From: Combretum micranthum
Lineage: Eukaryota; Streptophyta; Magnoliopsida; Myrtales; Combretaceae
Direction of reading: 5' to 3'
Length of the DNA: 64,000 nt
Assembly: GCA_024138025.1 (NCBI GenBank)
Contig: JAMXBD010000111.1
Coordinates: 496,001 to 560,000, forward strand
The position numbers and the translations under genes were made by a program. Positions 22,937 through 33,650 of this stretch are shown in pieces. The notes below the pieces were generated by a model that was not told where the DNA came from, did not search any database, and saw only the letters and a list, made by a program, of their open reading frames with translations. Position 1 is the first letter of the stretch. Every line of letters begins with the position of its first letter.

Positions 22937-24060
22937 TCAATTCAATCATGGGGACTAGGAGTTTCATGTCAAACAAATCTTTTTCTGTTTTTCATAAAAC
23001 AATTATACTAACAAAACTAATTACCTAATTTCTAGCATATATTTCTAGACACAAACTATTTAATGTAAGTTTCAATGTGCTGGTGGGAAAATTTTCATCC
23101 TGATGCAAAGTTCATATGCTCATTCTCAGTTGTTACTTCAAAAAATGCAATTCCATGTAAAAAACTTGAAGAAAACCTTACATCTATCTCGAAAAAGGAA
23201 ATGTTACAATAAAATCCAAGAAAACAGCTTTGACAAATGGGAGTGCCATAATTGCAATTACAACCTTCTTCCCCTTCTTCCACCCTTTCTACGAGTGCTA
23301 TCAATTGGAATTGGTGCGAAAGAATATCATGTTACTACTCACTTTAAATCACAAACCTTAGATCAAAGGAAGTTATGTTTAAAAAAGGATAGATCCGTTT
23401 TGAATATCAAATGGAAAAAAAAAATCAATTGCAATTTTCCAATTACAATCATACTATGGCATAGCAAGAATCAGCCTATGGATTATCATCTTCATGAACT
23501 GAAACTAAACTACAGATGACAGATCAACAAAATTGAAATCATGTTCCTGATTCCCTCATCACATAACTTGAAAAAACAATAGAAGGAGCGACCTAGTCCT
23601 AATAATCGATAAGAGAATTCCACTTCGATCTATCATTACCTAGATACTGTACGGAGGAGATTGCTCGGATATCAATGCTTCCTCCACCTCGTGTTTATCT
23701 GTGTTGATAATGTTAGAGGGCTTAGAATTTTCTTGTGGAGGGAGCAGATTTCATTGTTATGTGAATATTTGTCATATGGGGTTTTCATTGTCCATGGCTG
23801 TTATGGTTTTTCTTGGACAAGGGAGTTTTGTGTTTAATTTTTTGTTTTTATGTAGAGTCAATTTGGGGATGGACTATAACGAGAGGGTGTTTTTTTTTTA
23901 AACTAGAACGTTGAAAGTTGGTCCTTCCTTTACTTTTTAAAAGCATGTGCACAACACGTGATATTTTTAATAGTTATTGTAACGGAACACAATAAAACTT
24001 AACAAGGGTCAGTTCTTTGTAAAAAAAGGAAAACACAGGTCAGTTATTTGTAATTTTCCC
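22937..24060 (-). repeat. MULE right terminal inverted repeat (~1.12 kb)
   Basis: Reverse complement of the left TIR. The outer end is GTAATTTTCCC at 24,050-24,060. The open frames in both TIRs (16,862-17,095 on - and 23,103-23,519 on +) are the same sequence seen twice and are antisense to the expected transcript, so they are not listed as genes. Confidence 0.85.
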
Positions 24061-24069
24061 TAAATTATA
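24061..24069. repeat. MULE target-site duplication, right copy
   Basis: TAAATTATA, identical to 16,094-16,102. Confidence 0.9.
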
Positions 24070-24139
24070 TTGTGACCAAACAAGTGTATATTATTAATTG
24101 TGCATATAATGTACAATAAACAAGTATATATTGGAAAAT

Positions 24140-24825
24140 CAAACCGAGTTAAACATTAATGCCCATCTCTTCTCAACAAGAATAGTCACATGTAAACGTC
24201 TCTAATTTAAAATAACAGCCACATTTAGAAATTACTATTTTAATTGAATACCTATATGAAGACATCGCTAATGTGTTTGATTAGCCACGTTTAAATTATG
24301 GTACATAGGAGATTTGTCATGTTTATAAATCGACACTTTTGTCCAATGAACATATATAAAGCTTATTGAACCTGTGCATGGCTACGAGTAAACATCATCA
24401 ATTTAGTAATTTACTTACGTGTACATGTTACTAATAAGAATATTTATGCATGTGTAAACATCGTTGATCATAAATTTCCTTCCTTTTTTATTTGGCGAGA
24501 TGGGGATTAATCATATTTAGCCACACATAAGTGTGGCCAATACATGATGATAGGTCATGTTTAAACTTAACCAAATAAAGTGTATTTGGCTTCCAAATTT
24601 ATATTAGTGATGTTTAATTTTTAATGTTACCTATCAAATCTGCGACAAACCTTTTGCGATGTCTATAGGCTATGTATAAAAAAACGTGATAAAAAATCTT
24701 TGGTCATGTTTAATTAATGTTTAGCCATGTTTATTAGACATGGTTAAAGGCTCGTTTTGTTGTAACTGAGAATATTGATGAAAACGTTGAGCATGTAAAT
24801 AGGGGATGGGTTCATTGTAGTAGTG
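24140..24825 (-). mobile_element. CACTA-like transposon end with subterminal repeats, partial
   Basis: A TTCATTGTAGTAGTG terminus at 24,811-24,825 reads CACTACTACAATGAA on the other strand, which fits the usual CACTA (En/Spm) end. Inside it, over about 650 bases, related words recur in both orientations: CATGTAAACGTC, CCACGTTTAAA, GTCATGTTTA, GTAAACATCGTTG, GCCATGTTTATTAGACATGG. These look like subterminal transposase-binding repeats. No matching left end and no transposase were found, so the element is a fragment. Confidence 0.5.
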
Positions 24826-24925
24826 ATTGTGTGTTGGAGTTGTGAGGATGACAATGTGAGCAAAGATTTGTGTTCTATTATCTTAATTCCCACATGTTCT
24901 GACTTCTATATTTGCTTATCGACAG

Positions 24926-26530
24926 ATGGCACCCAAGAAATCCTCTAGGCCTCAAAGAACTAAGCGTCCAAGATTGGAAGCATTATCTTACCCTATCCTA
25001 TAACATGGAAGTTCAAGTGGATCTTTCAATGCACGTCTGGTCTCAGTGATGAGAATAGAAATAACTATCTAGAATTTGTACAACGAAAAGTCATCAAGCC
25101 CAATTCTATGGTGTACTAGACTCATCTAGGGGAATATAGATTGTAACAATTGTGCAGAGATTGTTGAAAGATGGAGCACAGTTAGAGTTGTTTAGTCTGA
25201 AGGAGAAGGCTTACCAGGAAAAAACTCTAGCGTTCCTTTCATCTTATTCAGTGAAGTATGACTATAGGGGGAATAAATTAGTCAATGAGGTTGCTTTTTA
25301 TGCTTTTGGTAAATACCATGCCTATAACATGGAACAATTTGGGGCGGCAATGGAGCTTTATACCGGAGCAGAGTTAGAAGACCCATCATTTAGAGATCTA
25401 ATTGTTTCATTACCCAGAGGTGTCACCATTAATAGGTTTTGGAATGACATATCAACTGGAGGCACTTTTAGACCTCGCCACTCGAAAGCATCGACTATAA
25501 GAAACAACAATGCTCGAGTGTTCCATTATATGTTAGTTAGGTCGATCAATGCATGCGAAGAGATTCCTGGAGCAGTAGTGAAGCATGATATCCTTCCCTT
25601 ATACTGTGCAATACATGACTATCGAGTGAACGTGGAAGTTTTAGTGGCCTTTAAGCTTAGGGACCAAACTTTCACTAAAACCATCGATGTGTACTTGAGG
25701 GCCATGATAATTAGAATTCTAAAAAAATTGAAACTCTAGCCAAGGAAAAATGCACCAACAGATATAGCAATAGAATCTGAGTCATTGCCCAAGATACCAT
25801 TCACTTATTGGGGAGTGAAGCAAGTTTCGAATCCTATCATTGATGTGGAGGCCCCTAGAGCATCACCTCATCCACCTACCTCATCTAGTTTCTTAGTAGG
25901 TAATTTGGCAAAATTAGGGCGAAAGGTGGCTAAAATAAAAGAAAATCAGAAAACAATTCTCAAAATTTTGAAGAATATAGTTGATCATATTGGAGTTGCA
26001 ATTCCATCATACTTTCGGGGCTCTCCTACTAATGAGGACCATCACTAACCCTCCACCTCAGCATTTAAAGGTACAAGAATATCATGCTTTAGAGTAGCAG
26101 ACGCATCATGCTGCTGTTGAGGAGGAGAGGATTGAGGATGGGACTGAAGGGTAGTTGCAGCACAGGTCAACAAGGCAAAGATCATCCACTTACCAGGAGA
26201 TCGCTCCCTCACAACAAAAAGATAGTAGTAGTTTAAGATTTGAAGACGATGGTAGTGATGATGATGCAGACAACATGAATGGTGAAGGAGAGGAAATAGC
26301 TGAAGATTAGGGAGATTAAGATGATGTGTAGATGATGGAGGATGATGAAGAAAAGAACTAACCAAATTTTTCTTTGTTTCTATTTTGTTTTCTTTTAGGA
26401 CTACCAAATCTGAGAGATTATATGTACTGGCGTAATTATGGTGGAGACTTTCAATGGTTTTTTGGCATTAACTAGTTTGTTTTTATATTTTTATGTTTTT
26501 GGTTATTGCCAGCACTTTACTAGTTGTTTG
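24926..26530 (+). pseudogene. Athila-type env-like ORF (ATHILA ORF-1 family), broken
   Basis: In Athila Ty3 elements an extra ORF lies between pol and the 3' LTR; its function is unproven. Here it begins MAPKKSS at 24,926, directly after a splice acceptor (ATCGACAG). The recognisable core is an open frame at 25,152-25,739 (195 residues, with LELFSLKEKAYQEKTLAFLS and AMELYTG), followed by a segment to 26,048 with a Lys-rich helical region (RKVAKIKENQKTILKIL). Next come an acidic patch near 26,235-26,310 and a hydrophobic stretch near 26,455-26,520 that could span a membrane. Stops occur near 25,002 and 25,737. A homologue of the core is on the minus strand at 58,590-57,480. Gag-pol of this copy is absent; a CACTA-like end abuts it on the left. 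Confidence 0.7.
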
Positions 26531-27785
26531 TCTTTGATGAGTATACAACTAACTAGTATTGTGCTCAATGGAGGTTTTGCACTACAAAATTGTCAAGGGA
26601 GTTATGTTTTACTTTATTTTTCTTTCCCATCTGTTCTTTCAACTGGTGTTGAGACATTGGTGGACAATGTCTTTACCAAGTGTGGAGAAGGGAGCATGCT
26701 TGCATGCTTGTTGAAGTTGTCTGAGATGAATAATGATAATGAATGCCTATTAAACTTGTCTATCAATGAAGCAAGCTATATTGGTATGGTGCTAAGTTGA
26801 TTTTGATTCTAAATGGATTTTATGCAAATGCTGGAATAATAGATGTGATTGCATTTGAGATGCTCATGAGTGTGTATAATTTATAAAGTTAAGGTAACAT
26901 GGTGGAGTCATAGTAGGATAGTTTTAATTACTGTTTAACTTAGGATTCTTGACTTAAGTGTCATATAACTATAAGTATAAAGAATTCAGTTTATACTCTT
27001 ACCTTACTAATACTACTAATGGATATGAAAGAATGTTTTAAATCATTTAACTTTGGTCTAAGTTCAAATGATACAGATCACTTGATAATCCCTTCAGTTT
27101 CTTTCTTTTCCTTAACAAGGAAAAAAAGAAGAAGAGCATACAGGCATATGTTGAAGTGATTGAGGTTCTTTGGGTCCCTCTAAAACTTGGTCACCTAAGG
27201 TCATCTAGCTTGGGATCGATCGACCGAAGATATCACTTTGACAAAAAGCGCTCAAAGTGAGTTGTTCAAGAAATCTTATATCTCAAATAAGTAAATCCCA
27301 AGGATGCTCTTTTTAAGGGAACAATGTCTGTTAACTTGAATGATGAGCTCAGGATTATCAATTGAAAGTTCATTACGAGGGTTATAAGATTTAAAAAAAA
27401 ATGAAGGAAATCAAGGAAATAATCAAGGAGGGAAGATCAGGGGATAAGTTGATGTACATGCTTTCATTAAGGGGTTTAATTATGAATTGGTAGTGAACTA
27501 ACTGAAAATGAAGTTTAAGGAGAAAATACCTGAATTTCCTTTTGTGATACTTATGGTTGTATGATTCACTTCTATATTATAAGCCTAGTTAAACAATGAG
27601 GGTAAAAGCTTACTACCATGATTAGCCTTGGAACTTTATCTTAATGAATGAAGCACTTAAGAGATAATAATGCTAAATCTTAAATTTCCAACATTGTGAG
27701 AGTTAGTACCATGTCTTTCCCATTATTTTTAATGTTTTTATTAGCTTCTTGCTTAAGGAAAAGAAGGCTTAAGTGTGGGGAAGTT
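26531..27785 (+). other. Athila-type 3' non-coding region with polypurine tract
   Basis: Runs from the env-like ORF to the LTR. No conserved coding sequence was seen; the short frame to 26,800 is unassigned. The last 18 bases (AAGTGTGGGGAAGTT before TGATAG) are the polypurine tract used to prime plus-strand DNA. The same tract precedes the minus-strand LTR at 55,742. Confidence 0.6.
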
Positions 27786-29417
27786 TGATAGACATAAATT
27801 ATTCATGATTTCCTTAGGACATTAAGTACAATTTAGTACTTATTTAGAGAAATTATTTAAGAATTGGTACTTAATTACTATACATATTTATTTCAGGTGA
27901 TTTTGGAACAAATCATTACAAATTACCCACTGTGGAGTAAAGGATCAAGGCATTCATGCTCGATCATGGACATTATGAAGCATAAATGATAGATCAGTAG
28001 CCATAATGCATTCAACCACGCTTGTTGTCAAGGAAAAGAGAATGATCAGCGACCATCACGAGCTCAATAATAGGTATGATGGCTTGTGATGAAGTAAATA
28101 GGCTTCTTTCTATCAATAACGGGTGTTATCAAGGAGGAATTTGATTTCAGTGATGATCATTAGATCCATCACGCCCATGATCAAGATGAGGAAGCATGAA
28201 TAGAGACCATCACATTCATCGTAACGAGCGTTATGGGCTAGTGACTTGAAGAATTTTTGTGGATAGCAACAATCACACCCTCGATAACCCCATGATGATG
28301 GGTGTGATCGGCCTTGTTTTGTTATTTTGAAGCATCGGATTGGTGTTTGTACGAGAGACACATATGAAACTCTATTTAGATGAGTTATGTTTGAATGAGC
28401 TTCCAAGTGGAAGTATAAATAGTTGCAACTATTGGGACAAGAGACGATTTTCATACATAGTATTTCAGTTTTTCATTATACCCATCAAGTAGACAATAGA
28501 GAGAAAGAGAGAGAGAGAAACCTTGAGTAAGTGCATTGTTTTTGAATTCCAAGTGTTGAACCTATATTTTCCGGAAGAACTTGAGAGAGACATTTTGGAA
28601 TTCAATGTTCGTGTTTGTGTAGACACCTTCATTGTTGTAATTAAAAAGGGGTTTTCTTCTTTTTTTTTTTCATTTTGATGTTTTTTTTTTAGTTCATTTA
28701 CTATTTGTTTCTACATCTTGTTGTTATCGTTGTAGTTTAGCCATGAGTGTGTAATAATATAGGGTTTACGAAGTTACGTTAACATGAACGTGTGTAGATA
28801 TGTAACTTCCCTCCGGTAATTATTGGTTCTAGTGGTTGGAACTTCAATAAAGTTGAGATAGTGTAGTGCATGATATGGTCTTGTAGTAGATCTCGTGGAA
28901 CATGTTGAGAAACAATTTCATCGAGTAGATCTAGGTTGCTAGAACAACTACTTCTGTTAATAAAGATATTATTATGAAGTTTGATGCATATTTTGTGGAA
29001 TCCAAGAAGGTTAATGATAAATTAATGTAGTCTTAATTGGCTATTGATTGAAAATAAATTCTGATAAACACAATTAAGATTAGGATTGAGTAGTTCTGAA
29101 AAGAATATTCATGACTTAGTTAGGGGTCCTTGTAGACAGTAATTGACAGGAAGAACAAATTGATAATCAAGTTAATGTGGTGGAGTAAACCTACTATGAG
29201 CTAATATTGTTGTTGAGATTGTGTTAGTTAATTGTTAATCTAGTGTAATTAACTTCAATGTAGATTAGTTACTTGATTTATATCCAACTTACTCAATTAA
29301 ATTAATAGATTGACAGATAATAGGAAAATTAACCAATACTAATGTTTGTAATTCGTTCCCTAAGGAGATGACCCTATACTCATCATACTAACAAACGATA
29401 GGTGCACTTGCCTATCA
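27786..29417 (+). mobile_element. Athila-type 3' LTR
   Basis: It starts TGATA straight after the polypurine tract and ends TATCA (1,632 bp). It has a type-A word cluster in U3 (27,955-28,315), a TATAAATAG box at 28,414-28,422, a (GA)n run at 28,499-28,521 and an AT-rich U5 ending with CGATAGGTGC. No 5' LTR partner is in the window, so the target duplication cannot be tested. The phrase order matches the LTR at 2,338-3,453. Confidence 0.7.
27955..28315 (+). promoter_or_regulatory. Type-A word cluster in LTR U3
   Basis: Repeated semi-palindromes built on ATAACGGGTGTTAT: AATAACGGGTGTTATC near 28,116, ATCACGCCCATGATC near 28,169, GTAACGAGCGTTATGGG near 28,219, GATGATGGGTGTGATCGG near 28,293. The cluster ends about 100 bases before the TATA box. 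The same word family occurs at 3,895-4,425. Function unknown; a protein-binding or methylation-targeting role is inference. Confidence 0.5.
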
Positions 29418-29839
29418 AACCAAGTAAATGATAGAATATAGCTTTAGAAATTTTAAGACTCAGTAGCTCTAATTAGAGGCCATCAGAGCTCATCTTTAAT
29501 ATCTCAAATCTATATACTTATCTTTAGATTCAAATACAAACTCTTATGGTCTAATCAAATATCTTAAGCCTATTACCTAAATATATCTTATAGGCTTAAT
29601 CCAATATTCAAGGCCCACTTAATCAACCATAGTTACAAAAATATCTTTTCTTTATGGGCTTAATAAATATTCTTCAAACCTAATACCTTTAACCCCTAAA
29701 CCTAAGTCTTGATAAAGCCCCAATTCATATAAAACCTTTCCTTTAAAGATTAATCAAATAATAATATGATAAAAAGGTTTAGGCCTAAATGTAATATAAG
29801 TTAATATTTCTTTTAACATATACCTCTCATTACCCATCA
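29418..29839. other. AT-rich spacer
   Basis: No gene or repeat border recognised. Repeated TTAAGCCTATTACC-like and GGCTTAAT-like words are present. Confidence 0.4.
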
Positions 29840-30920
29840 CCAAAGTATTTGCTAAGGTACTACATTTTGTCAGATACACAATGACATGTTTCTTGCATGA
29901 TAGGATAGACATCTTAAATCAAGATAATACTTAAACTTAGACTAATTAATTGCTTGTGTGTGCTTGGTTATCTTGAGTCGGAGAGTGACACCTTTGTTAG
30001 AGTGTTAAGGCTCCAATAAAGGAGTTAGACCCTTTGATTATCGATGGTGTAGTAAGTAGCTAATAGGGGAATCAACATTGTTGTACGATTATTCAATTAG
30101 GGAAAAGTTACACAAGTGGTAGCTTAGGATTATGGATTTCGTTGAAGTACACTATGTAGATGGATAGATGTAGATAAAGTTTGAATAAGAATTATGAACC
30201 CTAAATGAAACTATTACAAAATCAATTTCAAGAGATAAGGTCCCAATTAGTTTTATCAACCCCCTAAGCTATTATTGCGACTTAAGCCCCTTTCGTTCCC
30301 CTTGTGATTTTGGAGTCATGAGTATCCCATTATTGGTTCTACATTTCTTTTGGTTGACTGCATTTACAATAAGATCGTGTGATCAAATTACATGTTCTTG
30401 TGTCATTGTTTTATTCAGCCTTGACTCATTCTTTTCCCTTACAAGTGATGGTGATGATTATAATGATGAATGTAATAATATCTTGGGTTATGGGCCATAT
30501 ATAGAAGAGTGACTAGATGAGTTCAAGATGTAGATGTACTGACTATTGATACCTAAGAGTTTCGATTATCTACATTAAGAGACTTGTTTTTATGTTCATG
30601 AGAGATCTTTTTTAGATATTCATCGTTTTATGAGATGTTTTTAGATGGTGTTGATGAATAATTTTAGTGGGTACCATTTCAGATTTGTGATATCATTTTT
30701 TACAATTGAAGTATATTAGGTAGTTTGCTATCCTCGAGTAGCTTTTGAAAATCTTCTACAAAACTTTATTTTCCATTACAAATCAAATGTTTACAAATCT
30801 AATCAAGAGTTTTCCTTTAACTAAAACCAGATAGAAACTCACCTTATTTAATGGTATTTCCACACATGTGGACCATGTGGCAAAATTATTGATGTCGTAG
30901 CCCCTTTAAGGGCAAACATT
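29840..30920 (+). repeat. Degenerate LTR-like repeat related to 33,170-35,223 (inverted)
   Basis: Two landmarks match the reverse complement of 33,540-33,860. The first is TATCAACCCCCTAAGC near 30,254, followed by a CCCTTTCGTTCCCC-type segment. The second is an acidic coding patch at 30,445-30,512 ending LGYGPYIEE, preceded by a splice-acceptor-like CCTTACAAG. The minus copy has MGYGTNFEDFLDDLEDYK in the same place. The borders are estimated from similarity by eye. Confidence 0.5.
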
Positions 30921-31139
30921 TTTAGTGGATTGAGATTAATGAAAACAAATGGACAAAGTCAAATAAACTGAAAATGTAAAATAATTCATAAAATAAATCA
31001 AATAATTATAGTTGGGAAAAAAAGTAATAATTACCACAAGTATAAAAGATAGAAATTATGCATAGCTAAATTAATGACACGTGCTTAGCTCAAAAAAAAA
31101 TAGTGACACATGAAAGATACTAACGAAGATAACTATCTT

Positions 31140-31340
31140 TGGTTCGTCGTTTTAGTATCGTTTTGACATCATTTTGGTGTTAAACAAATATTGAATTGAT
31201 ACTGAACCGATAATGATATGATACCAATGAAAAACTGATAGTTTTACTTATAAACTGACTAAACTGAACCAATATTGAATCAATACCGATACTGATACTG
31301 AACCGATACTGAGCCAATACTGATAAAAAACTAACAATCC
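31140..31340. repeat. Short minisatellite-like array of CCGATACTGA words
   Basis: Imperfect copies of a 9-12 base word (GATACTGAACCGATA, CCGATACTGATACTGA, GAGCCAATACTGA) recur over about 150 bases within 31,190-31,330. No coding potential. It may be a minisatellite or a transposon subterminal array. Confidence 0.5.
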
Positions 31341-31976
31341 AAAAAGGTCCTTATAAAAAAATATGGTACAACGAGTTTTGGATGTGTAATTCTTGTGTAT
31401 TGGATGTGTAGTTCTTGTGTACCAAGCTTGTAATAAAAAAATGGCCCAAAAAAAAAGCTTGTAATAAATTACAAATTATAATTAATTACACTTTACTAAT
31501 TGTATTTATAACCTATGTATTTGTTAATTTTAAAATTACAAATAATAAATGCGATTTCTAAAAACTAATTCAAAATCACATTTATCACCTAAAATTTCTT
31601 TAAAAAACACATAATTTGTAACTAATATATGTGATTTTTAAAAGCAAATTTAAAAAAAAAAAAAGTCTACCATTCCTAAATTACATTTTAAACATATAAT
31701 TTTGCAACACTTTTTATATAATTCTTTTCATACGAATGGTATTTGTCTACAAATTTTTATAACGAATCGATAAATAGTAAAATATTTCTAAATTTTTGTC
31801 CCCCAGACGTTGGCCGTGAGTAGGAAAACAAATATTACAACTTGCAACAGCTCCATTCACAATCAATAAACTTTTGCAAGAATTACTTCATTTTAGGAGT
31901 TGAGTCTTTAGACCTAGATATCAAATATGAAGATGTCACAAAATAATAATATAATCAAGAGTAATGAAATGATATA
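31341..31976. other. AT-rich stretch, no gene
   Basis: AT-rich text with repeated ATTACAAATTATAATTA-type words. Nothing recognisable. Confidence 0.4.
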
Positions 31977-32230
31977 AAATAACAGGTGTATAAAAATATA
32001 TTCAATGGCTTGTCATAACTTGTTAAAAAACACATGATCCGATCCACTCTTCCTGACTTATGATTTACCTCATAAAAATAAGACGTGTATAAAAATATAT
32101 TCAATTGTTCCTCGCAACTTGCTCAAAGACAGATGATTCACTACTCTTTCTACTTCTATCTTATAAAATAACACGTGCGTACAATTCAATTACTTGTCAT
32201 AATATTATTAAAACCCAAGGATGCACTCTA
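31977..32230. repeat. Tandem repeat of ~90-100 bp, about three units
   Basis: GTGTATAAAAATATATTCAA recurs at about 31,986 and 32,085, and a diverged third copy (CGTGCGTACAATTCAA) starts at 32,174. Each is followed by a related ACTTG...GATG segment. The spacing is 99 and 90 bases. Confidence 0.6.
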
Positions 32231-32233
32231 CCG

Positions 32234-32385
32234 AAAATTTTGTGGTATTGTAATTAATTTTGATAGGATTGGTTCAGTCATTATTCCACAGCTCATATAT
32301 GATCGAATCATTAAAATAATTAATATTTTATTTATTATACTGATTAGATTATTGATAAAATAATTGCCTCGATTGGTCCATTCAC
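32234..32385 (+). repeat. Dispersed short repeat, copy 1
   Basis: It shares TAATTTTGATA, TCAGTCATTAT, GATCGAATCATTAAAATA and ATTAATATTTTA with copies at 40,801-40,960, 51,790-51,880 and 51,895-52,050. No coding sequence. It could be a MITE or a SINE-like unit; no clear ends or target duplication were seen. Confidence 0.55.
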
Positions 32386-33169
32386 TCTTCATATGTATAT
32401 ATATCTAATTTTATATTTAATATTATACAGGTATTTCACCTTTGTTGTTTGCCACCGTCAGAATCTATGCATAATTATGCCCAATGGGCGAGTCAGTTTA
32501 AATATATTTAATCTAATTAAATTATTGGACAATCATAATGTTCACCAACTCCAAGGTTTAGTGGCCCCATCGTATCTAAAAATAAATGATTTTTATAGGT
32601 TCACTGGTATATAATCTCTAAACTTTAAGATTTGAGTGAATTATCCTCTGAACTCCAAAAGTGGTTTTTGATTTCAAAAAACTAAAAAAAAATTTACAAA
32701 TAAATCCTTTCCGTCATTTTTCCATCCTGTTTCATATCAATTTTGTACAATTTTTATACAAAAAGTATACCTAAAACAGTAAAATTCTTATATTTTTTGA
32801 TAAAAAAAAATACAAAATGAACTTATTTGCAACTTATTTATAATTTTAGAGATCAAAATCACACTTTTAAAATTTAAGAGATCAATCTACAACCACTCGT
32901 AAAGTTTAAAAAGTGTTTTTACATTTAACCATTCAAAAAAACAAAAAAAAAAGGAATAAAACAACTTTTCATTTTTCCCCAACTATAAAATATAAACTGG
33001 CACTATATAAAAGTGAGTTGTCTTTGGCTTGCCAACAACCAACATAAATATATGCAATTGGATGGATATAAATTTTGGCTAAAAGAGAAAACAAGGGGAT
33101 AATTTTTACAGTAACATTTATTTATATATGGACTCATATTCAAAAATGATTACTGTTTAGGATAGAATA
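32386..33169. other. AT-rich stretch, no gene
   Basis: No coding similarity or clear repeat borders. Confidence 0.4.
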
Positions 33170-33559
33170 TGTAAGGACCCGCTATCACCCCTATAATAAA
33201 AATAGGTGATAACAGCTCTCAACCATATATAACTTGTACAATTATATGTAAGGTTGTTTTAGAAAAAGTTTTTGAAGTATTATTTGCCTAAACTCTCAAT
33301 ACTCATACAAATAAATTTGAAAACTATTCATTTTTTTGTAAAACTTGTAATAAAAACACAACATCATATTTATCATATATTACAAGGGAAATAAGTTCAA
33401 GATATACATATAGCTAGATTTAGATATTACAAACAAAGGCTTCTTACAAGCCTTATATAAAAGCTACAAAAGGTAATTCAACCTATATCATCTAATCTAA
33501 ATATCAAAAGATTTCGTAACTAGTCCATTACAAAATAGGAATTCCATCCTGGTCCATAG

Positions 33560-33650
33560 TCATTTATAATCCTCCAGGTCATCTAGGAAATCCTCAAAGT
33601 TGGTACCATAACCCATATTTGCGTAAAACTCGTCTTGATTGTCATCTGAA
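33560..33650 (-). other. Small acidic exon-like open frame
   Basis: After a polypyrimidine-type AATTTCAG acceptor (ending at 33,651) the minus strand reads a run of Asp and Glu with MGYGTNFEDFLDDLEDYK and stops at about 33,562. A diverged homologue is at 30,445-30,512. Function unknown. Presence in two copies argues that it belongs to the repeated element, not to a host gene. Confidence 0.4.

Larger units (their letters stand above)
16103..24060 (+). mobile_element. Complete, decayed long-TIR Mutator-like element (MULE)
   Basis: The element is 7,958 bp. Its ends are (A/G)GGAAAATTACAAATAAC in inverted orientation, flanked by perfect 9-bp duplications TAAATTATA. The terminal inverted repeats are about 1.1 kb each. 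Inside lie a MUDRA-type transposase pseudogene on + (17,254-20,445) and a convergent minus-strand gene for a GRF zinc-finger/membrane protein (22,593-22,088). This is the two-gene convergent plan of maize MuDR (mudrA and mudrB), but with a different second gene. Both genes have stops or frameshifts, so this copy is not autonomous now. It lies about 240 bp beyond the CCT6 pseudogene stop. Confidence 0.9.

Noticed and set aside
23103..23519. 138-residue frame in the right MULE TIR as a gene
   Set aside because: The same sequence appears at 16,862-17,095 in the other TIR. It runs opposite to the expected transcript and contains frame ends set by chance.
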